11,675 nt of DNA, taken from the NCBI GenBank assembly GCA_004151065.3, contig NWUY0300106352.1:1-11675 (forward strand), read 5' to 3'. Both the position numbers and the translations under genes were made by a program. Positions 1-8,639 of the stretch are shown here, piece by piece; position 1 is the stretch's first letter; every line of letters starts with the position of its first letter. The notes under the pieces are model-generated. The model worked only from the letters and a program-made list of their open reading frames with translations. It ran no database searches and was not told the origin of the DNA. The DNA comes from Larix sibirica (Eukaryota; Streptophyta; Pinopsida; Pinales; Pinaceae).

Positions 1-1400
1 TGAAGTTATTTGTATTGAGCTTGCTCATAGGAGGTTTCCCCCTCGAAGTGGCCTGTGATTAATATAAAAGTGATTCTGAGTTCTGTCATTTCTGCTATTT
101 CGCATATTCTTATTAATTAATTGTTGCAGGTGCTTTACAAAAATATTTGTCTAGTAAGTGAGACATACCTCCTTGGAGGGTGTCTCTTTTTAGGCCTTTG
201 GTACCTATTTTTCCCTAATTAGGTCAAGACCAACACAACCTAGGGTTTCTTAATTTTTCCTAATTTAATAAAATAGGATTGTCAATTCTCGAGAGGAACG
301 CTAACCACAATTCCTTAGTGTATTTGAAGTGAAAATACTTGAGTTATTATTTGCCTCATCTTCACTTGGAATTTTTTTATCAAAATCATGTACTATATAT
401 TGTTAAAAATACAAAAAAAATCATATATTGTGAAAACCACTAAAAATTATATATTTTTGCAAATTTTCCCAAAATATTTATGTTGTGTTGTATATCACTT
501 TCATTGTGGTTTGCTGAAGTATTTGATTGTAGTATAAACTTTATATATTGATCAAATATAAAAAATACAAAAAAAGGTTGGAAAGTATCGCAAAATTTAA
601 AGGTCAATTTTATATGTTAAAAGTGCCCTAAAGGAGGTGTCATCATCCTAGGGTTAGGTGAAAAAGGTCATAAGGGGTTGTTTCATATTTGGTTATTGAG
701 TTATCATAGGCCCATATTGAAGGAGAAGTCAAACCCTAGGGGTTTGTGGAAGTTGGGGTCAAATTCCAGGTCACCCGGGAGGACCCTTGGGGGATTTCAG
801 GCCAAGGAATTTTCTGATTTGTTTTTACTACGGTAAGTTTCAGACATATAGCATACATAAGTGTCAAATCACACCTTTCATCCACCAAATCAAATGTTCC
901 CTAGGGTGGATAGGTGTGCCCCTCTGTGCTGATCGTCGGGAGGTAAATTTTGTATGTTTTTGACAAGTGGTTTGAGAGATACCTCTTGTTTCCTATTGTT
1001 GGTTTTTCTTCAAAAATATTCAGCAATAAGTTTCGTATTCATAAATTCTCCTATCCTTCCAATATCAAGGTTTTGTTGTAGACTTATATCATTGACTCCA
1101 TTAAGGCACTGGTCTACTAATTGTAGTTGGAAGGTTTTGTAGGGATAGAATTTTATTTTTTCGTGTTACTATAGGACTACCCTTACCTGATTTGGGGAGC
1201 CTCCTGTGGCCCAAGGAGCAAGGTCTAAAGAGGAATATGGTTACATTTAGGTGACAATGGGTGTACTTCCTTGGAGAGTTGTCGATCATAGCACTCGGCC
1301 CGCATATATGACTAGGTCCACATATCACAGTTGGGTCCACATATCCAAATTGCATCCACTTATCTTCGATTGTGTAAGAGTGCTAGTTTTTGAGGTAACA
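1..1400 (+). repeat. 5' LTR, partial (R-U5 portion; U3 outside window)
   Basis: This segment aligns with about 5008-6422. Anchors at 154 (gtaagtgagac), 646 (cctagggttaggtg) and 1390 (ttgaggta) recur in the same order at 5160, 5652 and 6412. At the left edge, tcataggaggtt (25-36) matches tcttaggaggtt (5031-5042), and TATTT at 7 matches the TATA-like box at 5014 within one base, so the window begins at about the promoter and about 270 bp of U3 is missing. The right boundary is set by the decayed primer-binding site starting at 1406, after ...gaggtaaca, whose CA end is canonical. Small antisense and sense ORFs inside it (for example 954-1142 and 1101-1355) are not treated as genes. Confidence 0.85.
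1297..1369 (+). repeat. 18-19 bp tandem array at the 5' LTR end, about 4 copies
   Basis: Units of the form GGTCCACATATCCAAAT repeat head to tail. The first unit is degenerate (ggcccgcatatatgact), and the later units change CACATAT to CACTTAT. The array lies about 30 bp from the LTR 3' end. The matching array in the 3' LTR has about 6 units. Confidence 0.8.
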
Positions 1401-1405
1401 TTTTT

Positions 1406-1423
1406 TGGCACCATTTCCAGGGA
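1406..1423 (+). other. Decayed primer-binding site, tRNA-Asp type
   Basis: The sequence TGGCACCATTTCCAGGGA lies 5 bases after the inferred LTR end. The primer site complementary to plant tRNA-Asp, as used by Athila-type elements, is TGGCGCCGTTGCCGGGGA (recalled family knowledge). The match is 14 of 18. Three of the four differences are G to A at CpG, as expected from deamination of methylated cytosine on the other strand. Reverse transcription would start here. Confidence 0.8.
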
Positions 1424-2056
1424 CATATTAAAATTGTTGGGTCGAATCCCTATATCTGTTGCAAGAACGAAAATTTCGATAAGAATGTGAGGTAAGTTTT
1501 TTGCTTTGTATTTTGATAATAATATTGTTGAATACTAACTTGGAAGGTCTTATATGGTGCCTCCATAGAATTAAAAAACAAACTAAAGAAGTACATTTCA
1601 AAACAAATCCCTTGGCTAGTAATAATAGTTATTGAGTGTAAAAGGTGAATACATTCACCAGTTGAGAAGAAATAATGTTCATCTTGGCGACTCCATGAAA
1701 TAATTTTATATGACATGGAAAACATTTACAAGTCTTGTCGGATTCTTGAACTTCATGGACCTTGGATCTTTCAAATATTTGGTCTCCCTCTCATGAAGAA
1801 CCAAACATGGATATGTGGGAAATCCCAAAGTTCTATAGCGATGAGGATTTAGATTCAAATTATCTTATCACCTTTTTAACTTTACAAGATAAAAGGGAAT
1901 CGCGTATGAAGATGCCATGATGGGTTCCTTTCATCTAGCTTCAAATGGTATTCCTTGAGTTGGTATGGATTTCTTGGAAAAGGAACAATAACTTATTTTG
2001 CAGTATTTTTGGAAGCATTTTGTAAATTTTGGTGTGCCAACAACATTGATGAATGA
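1424..2056 (+). other. Untranslated leader or unreadable 5' part of gag
   Basis: This lies between the primer-binding site and the first recognisable gag sequence. An ATG at 1714 opens a frame of about 48 codons, but it does not join the gag frame. A short stretch in another frame near 1800-1910 might be gag N-terminal residue. The antisense ORF at 1450-1725 has no recognisable content. I see no other signal here. Confidence 0.5.
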
Positions 2057-2836
2057 CTATTGTCTATTCAAGGGTTCAAGAAGTTTTATGAGACACAAAA
2101 GATTGTTCAAGAAGTTCCCGGACCACCCTTGAAGGAAGAGAAGCATTCTATAAAGGATGATATGGCATGGGTATAAGATGGGTTTGATACATTGAATTTC
2201 TTAGAAATCCTAGGATATCCTAATCAACTCCATGGTTACGATCTAGATAATGATGATTGGAAGAAAAGAATCCAATTTTTTTATCGAGATAGGGATCTAA
2301 CCGACTCGCATGTGATATGGTTTATGAAGGCTATTTTAGATTTAGAATTGGTTCATGAATATGTTTATGTTGTCTCTCGACGTGACAGACAATGATGTAT
2401 ACAAATGGTATGAAGGGATTCCAGATAAAGGAGTTCGCTCACTCAAAGAATTTATTAGGATATTTTTGTGAGAGAGGGATCCTTATTTCAAGGGGATATT
2501 AGATATATTGTGGAGGATAAAAATTATAGATCATTAGATGAAGAGAGTGATGAGTATCAACCCTTGGAAATATATCATGAAGAATCCATTATTGAAGATC
2601 CTTCCACTAAGTATTTTGTTGAAGAAGTTGAAGACGCCAACAGCTTGAGTCCTATGATCCAAGAAGGAAGTACTCTTGAAAATAAAGTTGAAGGTGCTTT
2701 GGAAAGTGAAGTTAAGAATGTCCCTGATGAAGGCCGAGAAAAATCCTTTGAAGAAGAACCATATGAAGATAAACAAGACTTTATTGAAGAATATGAAGAA
2801 ATGGTGAGTTCTCCTTACCATTGTTTGGAAGACTAA
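2057..2836 (+). pseudogene. gag-like pseudogene (Ty3/gypsy retrotransposon gag domain plus acidic tail)
   Basis: Gag would form the retrotransposon particle. The reading starts in frame 2 from about 2057, passes a TAA at 2174 and continues with LGYPNQLHGYDLDNDDWKKR (from about 2205) and the FYRDRDLTDSHVIWFMKAIL block, which fits the start of the plant gag domain. Near 2370 it shifts to frame 3, where DNDVYKWYEGIPDKGVRSLK (from about 2385) matches the family pattern of W-Y/F followed by L/I-P and then S-I/V-S-F/L. A TGA follows at 2469. Near 2510 it returns to frame 2 as an uninterrupted acidic stretch ending at TAA 2834-2836. The acidic ORF (2468-2836, 122 codons) has 38 Asp/Glu and no visible zinc knuckle. 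There are thus two frameshifts and two internal stops, and no start is assigned because the N-terminus is eroded. The gag assignment is good; the role of the acidic tail is unknown. Confidence 0.75.
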
Positions 2837-3036
2837 TAACAAATGAGATTTCTTAGGATGCATTCTAGTCATGCTTGCTTACCATTGATAATAATAGAGG
2901 GACACATATGGGAACATCTGTTGATGTAAAACAGTTGAGGTCACATTCTCATACAATTGATTTCCGCTAGCATTCTCAACCATGCTTATCAGAGACTAAT
3001 TCGGGTTTTGGAAAAAAAGAAGCTACTAGTAATTTT
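2837..3036 (+). other. Gag/RNase H junction, lacking protease and reverse transcriptase
   Basis: Only 200 bp separate the gag remnant from the RNase H remnant, where intact Ty3/gypsy elements hold well over 1 kb of protease and reverse transcriptase. I find no D-S/T-G protease motif and no Y-x-D-D polymerase motif in the three forward frames. This suggests an internal deletion, or a family that is non-autonomous by design. Confidence 0.6.
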
Positions 3037-3490
3037 TGGACAATGAACTTCAACGAGTCAGATACCGATCAGGTATGAGTGTAGGTATCATATTAACTTC
3101 CCAATCTGGTCATGCTTCTCATTATTCTTCTCATTTAGAATTTAATGGTATTAACAATATGGTTAACTATGAGGCTCCTTTGCATGGATTTTAGTTAGCT
3201 AAAGATTGTGATATTAAATTCTCAAATATTATTGGAGACTTTAACTTATTGTGATGCAAGTAATGGAATATTTCATTTCTATATCTTTAAAAGTGGTCCC
3301 TAGATCTCAGAACCAACAGGAAGATGCATTAGTAGTTTCTGCTTCCAACTTGTCTTTGTGTGAAGGCCTTGAAAAAGAAGGGAAGATGGAAATAATGTTC
3401 AATCCATTTGTGCCTGATAATATGTGACATCGGAAGGTGTTTGATGATGAGTAGATACACAGGTTTATGAACAACACAACATATTTTTTT
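3037..3490 (+). pseudogene. RNase H domain pseudogene of Ty3/gypsy pol
   Basis: RNase H removes the RNA strand during reverse transcription. The remnant begins with WTMNF (frame 1, 3037), shifts by 3075 to frame 3 with MSVGIILTSQSGHASHYSSH, and runs through LEFNGINNMVNYEAPLHGF (about 3138-3191), TAG 3192, LAKDCDIKFSNIIGDFNLL and TGA 3252. From 3290 it is in frame 2 as VVPRSQNQQEDALVVSASNL, then FNPFVPDNM, TGA 3425, HRKVFDDE and HRFMNN. These blocks follow plant gypsy RNase H in order: the glycine-rich strand, N-x-x-x-YEAL-x-x-G-L, GD, and the VPR-x-x-N-x-x-ADAL helix. The Glu of YEA, the Asp of GDF and the Asp of QEDAL are kept; the first catalytic Asp (usual FDG) is not visible. The VPDN...VFDDE tail matches the usual linker after this domain. 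It has three stops and two frame changes. Confidence 0.82.
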
Positions 3491-4730
3491 CAACCCCACT
3501 ATGTAGATATCCTTGTTTGTTTTGAAATACATTTGGTGCAACAAACAAATTTTGGATAATAGGCATATAATTAGGTCAGTTCGTACTTGAGCCAAGTCCA
3601 AGCATAGGAAAAAAGGGCTTGTGAGAAAATCAATTCTCCGTGGAAAGAGTTGAAGGATTTCATATCAGGATCTATTATATCATTATAGCTACATTCCGAT
3701 GAAGGTAATTATTTCTAATCAATTCATCATTGACATGGTTATGTCTTGGATTATTGCAAAAGAAAAATGGAGAATCCATTGCATTTATAATATGCCAAGG
3801 TGGCTTCATTGGTGGTGTGACTTCACTTTACCTGTTTCTTTTATGATGCTAAGAATAGGTAGGTAGGTTGTATAATCTATTACATGAGAATTTGATTTTC
3901 TAATATACTTTTACCCATGCATTTCAATTTCTAGTTATTGCATTTCATTTCAATTTAAACAAGGAAAGACGAAATTATCTACCTCCAAGGCATTTGATGA
4001 AATTGTTATTCGAAGTGTGTGTAGGTATAGGGTCCTAGAAGATTGAATCGTTCTCACACACACCCGAGAGAAGTATATGTCCCATAGTTAGAGCCATATG
4101 TTACCCTCCAAATACTCTACAATGTTCCATACTAGATTGATACATAGCAGGGGTCATTTTTTCTATGTAAAGGTAGATTTTGGGCTTGCTTTATGTAGAG
4201 TGTTGGTCTGGCGAGGGTCAAGACCTATGGTCTAGTAATGGTAGATCCTCTTGGTTTTCATTCCAGGAAGTGTTGTCTTAATGGCATTGTTGACTTCCCC
4301 TTGATGGGTAGAATTCCCCCAACATGCTGGGCCATTTGTTCCCTAGGCTAGTGTTCATTGCTTCTTGGGATGACTCAATTTGAACACATGGATTAGGGGA
4401 TCCCAACCACACTCATGTTTATGTTTTGTAGAAGGTGATTGCGTGTGTAAGGGTTTTCATACCCATATTAGCACACCTCATTGTGTCCACTTGGACCTAT
4501 TTGTATTATGTATTGAGCCTCCTCTTATCTCAAGCAAGCCAAATTGATGAAGAGACCATACTTTGAAGAGGATAAACCACCTAAAGGATGAGGGAATTGA
4601 GGGAAAAATCAAAGTGTTGGTGTTATATGGAGAATGAAACCCTCCTCCCATGCTCAACATTTTATCCAAGTTGCAGTGGTTCATCATATTTTATCATTAT
4701 TTTATGTTTTATGAGGTTTAGTCCTCAATT
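3491..4730 (+). other. Retrotransposon interior with no recognisable coding domain
   Basis: About 1.2 kb lies between the RNase H remnant and the 3' LTR. I looked for the integrase HHCC zinc finger and D,D-35-E core and found neither. One forward frame from about 3600 to 3860 is fairly open, with the phrase NMPRWLHWWCDF near 3790-3825, and may be eroded coding sequence of unknown type. The rest (4000-4700) has frequent stops in all frames. ORFs at 4478-4687 (-) and 4588-4806 (+) have no recognisable content and overlap the LTR start region. Confidence 0.5.
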
Positions 4731-4740
4731 TGTGGGGGAA
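4731..4740 (+). other. Candidate polypurine tract before the 3' LTR
   Basis: TGTGGGGGAA follows a T-rich run (cctcaattt). Ty3/gypsy elements of plants commonly have a G-run of this kind directly before the 3' LTR, where plus-strand synthesis starts. It lies about 280 bp upstream of the LTR TATA-like box. A terminal TG is not obvious after it, so the exact boundary is uncertain. Confidence 0.5.
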
Positions 4741-5013
4741 AACCCTAAAAACTCATTGAAAATCATTGTAAGTTATTTTAGGAATTTTAGGTTGGTGAGA
4801 TTGTAAAGGAGGTTTAGTTGGCCTAAGTCACATATAACTTTAAGGCAACTCCTACTCATTTTAACTGAAGATAATGGGATTAAATAAAGTTTTTTTCTTA
4901 TTTCTTCTTGCCTACTTGGGATAAAATGGTGCACACTCTCTTCTTGGCTTTCTTTATGCTTCAATGTGGCATATTTTTGGTCATTTAAGGTTGATAGTTA
5001 ATATTGTAAGGCC

Positions 5014-5021
5014 TATTTAAG
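5014..5021 (+). promoter_or_regulatory. TATA-like box of the 3' LTR
   Basis: TATTTAAG sits in ggccTATTTAAGGAGAGGG and is followed about 20-50 bp downstream by a pyrimidine-rich run (ctctcttcttcctttttcttg). This is the usual plant promoter layout. It would mark the U3/R boundary at about 5040. The matching 5' LTR site near position 7 reads TATTTGTA and looks decayed. Confidence 0.55.
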
Positions 5022-6302
5022 GAGAGGGATTCTTAGGAGGTTACTCTCTTCTTCCTTTTTCTTGCTTGTGGTAAGATCTTGGGTTCCCTTTCTCTTGCAC
5101 TATTGGAGACATCGAATATAAGAGTAAATTAGGGTTTTTATGCATAAAATATTTTTATTGTAAGTGAGACATCCCTCCCCGGAGGGTCTCTCTTGTTAGG
5201 CCTTTGGAAGCTCTTTTTCCCTAATTAGGTCAATACCAACACAACCTAGGGTTTCTTGGTTTTGCCCTAATTCATCAAAATAAAAATTTTGAATTCTTTA
5301 GAGGTGTGCTAACCATGATTCCTTAGTGGCCTTGAAGGGAAAATACTTGAGGCTTTATTTCACTCATCTTCAATTGGAATATTTTTATCAAATTTGTGTA
5401 TTAGATATTGTTAAAAATACAAAAAAAAAATCATATATTGTTAAAAACCCTTAAAAGTATATATTTTTGCAAAAATTCCAAATATATTTATTCTATGATG
5501 TAGATTACTTTAGACATAGTTTTCTTATGTATTCAATTGTAGCAGTAAACTTCATATATTGATAAAAAAAATACAAAATCCAAAAATTTGAAAAATATTG
5601 CAAAATGGTCAATTTGATGAGCTAAAAGTGTTCTAAAGGAAGTGTTGTCATCCTAGGGTTAGGTGACAATGGTCCTAAGGGTTTGTTTCATATATGGTTA
5701 TTGATATATTGCTGGTCCATCTTGAAGGAGAAGTAAAACCCTAGGGGTTTGAGGAAAGTTTGGGTCAAATTCAAGGTCTCCCGGGAGGACCCTAGGGATA
5801 TTTGAGGCCAAGGAATTTTATGATTTGCTTTGATTGAGGTAATTTTCAGACCTGTAACATAAATCAATGTTAAAACACCCATTTCATCCACCAAATCATG
5901 TGATGCGTAGTGGGTATTAGTGCGCCCCTCTACACTGATCGTCGAGAGGTAAAGTTTACATGTTTTCAATGGTTGGTTTGAGATATACCTCATGTTTTCT
6001 ATAGTTGATTTTTACTGCAAAAAATTATAGCAATGAGTTACATATTCATAAATGCTCCTAGCCTTCCAAAATCAAGGTTTTATTGTAGACATACATCATT
6101 GACTCCATTAAGGCACTGGTACATTGATTATGGGAAGGTTTTGTAGAGATAGAATAATTGTCTTTTGTTGTGTTATTATAGGATTGTCCTTACCTCATTC
6201 GGAGATCCTCCCATGGCCCAAGGAGTAAGGTATAAGGAGGAAGGGGATTACATTGAGGTGGCAGTTGGTGTACTTCCTTAAAGAGTTTATGATCATAACA
6301 CT

Positions 6303-6415
6303 AGGTCCACATATTTCAATTGGGTCCACATATCACAGTTGGGTCCACATATCCAAATTTGATCCACTTAGCCAAATTGGGTTCACTTATCAAAAATGGG
6401 TCCACTTATCTTTGA
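6303..6415 (+). repeat. 18-19 bp tandem array at the 3' LTR end, about 6 copies
   Basis: Six head-to-tail units of about 19 bp carry the core GGTCCACATATC or GGTCCACTTATC, for example at 6303, 6322, 6341, 6379 and 6398. The first three have CACATAT and the last three CACTTA(T/G), so the array has two sub-types. It has about two more units than the copy at 1297-1369. Confidence 0.85.
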
Positions 6416-6422
6416 GGTATTA

Positions 6423-6589
6423 CTTGAATGGGTACCAATAATGGTTACAACGGTGTTCAACTAGGTGAAACCTCTCGTATTTCCTACATGTAGTTATCAC
6501 GATAAATATATGGTAATATTTATAACATTAAATTATCGACCGGGGCTCGTAAACTTAGAGGTGTTGGCACTGTATGTGTAATATTGAAG
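6423..6589. other. Right flank of the first element; no gene seen
   Basis: This is unique-looking sequence after the LTR end. It includes an AT-rich stretch (6495-6535) and a slightly GC-richer segment with gaccggggctcg near 6538. No ORF or known motif is recognisable in either strand. Confidence 0.4.
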
Positions 6590-6705
6590 TCTAACCTAAC
6601 CTAATCTAACCTAAATCCAGCAACACATGAATAACTCAACACCTAACCTAATCTAACCTAACCTAATCAAACAAAACAAGCAAACATGAAAAACTCAACA
6701 CCTAA
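6590..6705 (+). repeat. CCTAA-rich imperfect tandem repeat, about 59-bp period
   Basis: The segment acatgaataactcaacacctaa at 6625 recurs as acatgaaaaactcaacacctaa at 6684, 59 bp later. Each is associated with runs of CTAACCTAAT. A degenerate partial unit precedes them from 6590. On the other strand the core reads TTAGGTTAGATTAGG. It resembles, but does not match, the plant telomere repeat CCCTAAA. Confidence 0.7.
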
Positions 6706-8021
6706 GGAAGGAGCATGTTGCAGAGAGACCATATCTCACAAGTTAGACCTTAAATCCGCCCATTGGTGATTGAAGCTACTGGGAATCAAAAGTGTAATTC
6801 CAAAATAAAATGTTCCTAAAATCCATTCACACAATTCAATATTTACAACCTGGTACCAGTTGGTACAAAATCCAAAATCCTACAAAGCACTCAAATACTA
6901 ACTATAGAAACCTTCAATCAAAATCTATCTTTTAAAAAAAAAATCCTTTCAATTAACCACAATCTAATCAAATAAAATCTTAGCATTCCAAACCACATTC
7001 CAAAAGAAATGTTACAAAAATGAATGATCAATCAATCCAAGTTCAAATAATAAAATGTAGCTAATCCAAGAATTCAAGTCTTAATCACACACACACACCA
7101 ACTGCTTCTTTGAAATCAAACACACATAAAAGTAAAATATGCTCCCAACTCAAACTCAAAATAATTCTAAAACTCTTTCCAATTTTAATCGATGGAATCA
7201 AACAAAATGGCACACTCGCAAGTGAAAATGATCAGTTATGAATTCTTTCTCTGAGAGGAAATCAACTTCAATTAAAATATGCATTCCAAAACAAAAAAAA
7301 ATCAAGCTACATCAAGTAAATTTCAACTCGATTTCTTATCTAGAAATCCTCACCATGCACAGATCTATTTCAATTTGTTAATTTCATTTACATAAAGATT
7401 GATCTGAGAAATACCAGCTCTCAAAACGTTATTGGTTTATTTATTAAAGTTTTAATTAAAATATAAGGTTTGATTGTAGTAGCACAGGGTTCTATACTCT
7501 GCTTCAAATGTTTGCAGATTCAATTGTTGCTTTAAATCTGAGTTTATATTCTTCGTAACAAGTGTTATCTCAAGCTCACAATTATTATTTGAATCAATTT
7601 ATAGCGAAATTAATTCAATTGAAAATCCTTCAAAATTGAAACAATGATTCAAACATCCCTTATGTAAAATCAAGTCTGTAAATACCATTGATCAATTCAT
7701 TAATCCACAGTTGAATTATGCAACTCAAATCATAATTCAATTAACTCATATTCATATTGTTTGAAGCTGTAACATGCTTAGAGAAATGATTTATCGAAAT
7801 TCTTCAATTAAAATCACAAGCTCAATTAAAGAAACTTGACTGGTTTCCTATGGATGTCATTGAAGAGAAAGTTGATTAAGTTTGCATAACTAAATAAAGG
7901 GTTACTGTGATGGTATCTTGAAGTTTGTGAAAGAAGGAGCATAGGATTTCTTGTCATGAATTGAATGTAAAGGAAACATTTCTACCTTCTATCTATCAAA
8001 AACAAATAAGGTTTAAGTTGA
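6706..8021. other. AT-rich region without recognisable genes
   Basis: About 1.3 kb of A- and C-rich + strand (T-rich on the - strand). It has frequent stops in all frames, a 13-base CA run at 7086-7098 and several A runs. TGGTACCAGTTGGTAC at 6851-6866 is a small local symmetric motif. The composition resembles the T-rich strand at 10643-11675 read in the opposite direction, so it may be inverted leader or LTR-like retroelement sequence, but I see no diagnostic boundary. Confidence 0.4.
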
Positions 8022-8425
8022 ATATATGCTCTTGTTATAAAGGATTTTATGGAATGTTTTGTTTATCATAGGTATAACATCCATAGTAGATGGAAGTTTG
8101 AAGTTTGTTTCCAGCACATGGTTCATGATTGGGCCGAAGAAGCTAATAAACTAGTTTTAAGAGGAAGAAGGTGCCCATATCTCAGCAGTTCCTATGCCTA
8201 GCTATTGGATCCCTCTTCCAATAAAAGAGTTTGAAGCATTGTTGATAGCAACCATTTATTCACTCCAGCTTCTCCAATGCAACTATATTTTACTTATGTT
8301 TTTCATTAGTAACAGAAATAGCAGCTTCATCTTTGTAAACCTAAAGAAGATTTCATCAGAAGTCTCGAAAAATATTTTATACAGTGAGAGTCCAGATGCA
8401 CATATAGAAAAGAGCGTATTCTGTT
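8022..8425 (+). pseudogene. Possible degenerate coding remnant, unrecognised
   Basis: Two consecutive open stretches lie close together in different frames. The first runs from about 8022 to a TAG at about 8191; from an ATG at 8048 it gives about 48 residues, including RWKFEVCFQHMVHDWAEEAN and KLVLRGRR, which read like natural protein. The second runs to 8427 and begins ...VPMPSYWIPLPIKEFEALL. A single frame change between them near 8165-8195 would join them. I do not recognise the family. The tail past about 8290 is low in complexity and may not be coding. Chance open frames remain possible in AT-rich DNA. Confidence 0.25.
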
Positions 8426-8639
8426 AAGATGCCAAAGGGTTTGTTGCATGAAGGATCCGAATGAAGCTATGGCACTGTAACAACATTTCTGGGCATGCCA
8501 AGGTATATTTTTCGAATTCACATATATAGTAATGAATCTGATTATCATATGGAAAGTATTTTGAGTCTGTGTCATCTCTCTTGGCCCATAGATGAATCCT
8601 AGATTCCACCATGAGTATCATATTTTGCTTATATCGGCC
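8424..8639 (-). other. Possible exon remnant behind a good 3' splice site
   Basis: On the - strand a pyrimidine-rich run ends in ttgtttgtttgtttgCAG, with a CTAAT branch-like motif upstream near 8666. It then enters an open frame of 71 codons starting GRYKQNMILMVESRIHLWAK and ending at a TAA at 8424-8426. The splice acceptor is good by plant consensus, but no donor, partner exon or known domain is visible, and the frame overlaps the + strand remnant only at its edge. It is recorded as a candidate only. Confidence 0.2.

Larger units (their letters stand above)
1..6422 (+). mobile_element. Degenerate Ty3/gypsy-type LTR retrotransposon (5' end cut by window)
   Basis: Two long direct repeats, 1-1400 and about 4741-6422, flank an interior of about 3.3 kb. 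In order the interior has a tRNA-Asp-like primer-binding site, a broken gag, a broken RNase H and a G-rich polypurine-like tract, which is the layout of a plant LTR retrotransposon on the + strand. Gag and RNase H resemble plant Ty3/gypsy proteins; the tRNA-Asp primer is known from Athila-type elements, but I do not place the lineage firmly. Every coding segment has stops and frame changes, and reverse transcriptase and integrase are not recognisable, so the copy cannot be autonomous. LTR stretches compared by eye match at about 85-90% in the best parts and much less near the left end, which points to an old insertion. The target-site duplication cannot be tested because the left flank is outside the window. 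Confidence 0.85.
4741..6422 (+). repeat. 3' LTR
   Basis: The right part (about 5008-6422) aligns with the 5' LTR over its full visible length. The left part (4741-5007) is U3 with no partner in the window because the 5' copy is cut. The right end at gaggtatta (6414-6422) is matched to gaggtaaca ending at 1400, so the canonical CA has decayed here. The total would be about 1.68 kb. Small ORFs inside (4773-4964 -, 5688-5993 -, 6253-6441 +) have no recognisable content and I do not call them genes. Confidence 0.8.

Noticed and set aside
11-20. tgtattgagc shared with 4510-4519 as a sign of a longer LTR
   Set aside because: It is a single 10-base match off the main alignment diagonal; TATTT and tcataggaggtt place this region opposite 5014-5042 instead.
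954-1490. Several 60-84 codon ORFs inside the 5' LTR
   Set aside because: They overlap on both strands, have no recognisable content, and are not kept in the matching part of the 3' LTR.
1450-1725. 91-codon minus-strand ORF in the leader
   Set aside because: It has no domain or context and is consistent with chance.
2534-2872. 112-codon minus-strand ORF
   Set aside because: It is the antisense shadow of the acidic gag tail: GAA/GAT codons read as Phe/Ile-rich on the other strand.
5688-5993. 101-codon minus-strand ORF in the 3' LTR
   Set aside because: It lies wholly inside LTR sequence, and no open frame of that length is seen in the matching segment of the 5' LTR.
6590-6668. Interstitial telomere
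   Set aside because: The core is CCTAA/CTAAT rather than plant CCCTAAA, the runs are only a few units, and a longer 59-bp period explains them.
6851-6866. TGGTACCAGTTGG as a tRNA-Met primer-binding site
   Set aside because: It matches the TGGTATCAGAGC pattern too poorly and no LTR boundary lies next to it.
7086-7098. CA microsatellite
   Set aside because: Only 13 bases long, so not worth a separate feature.
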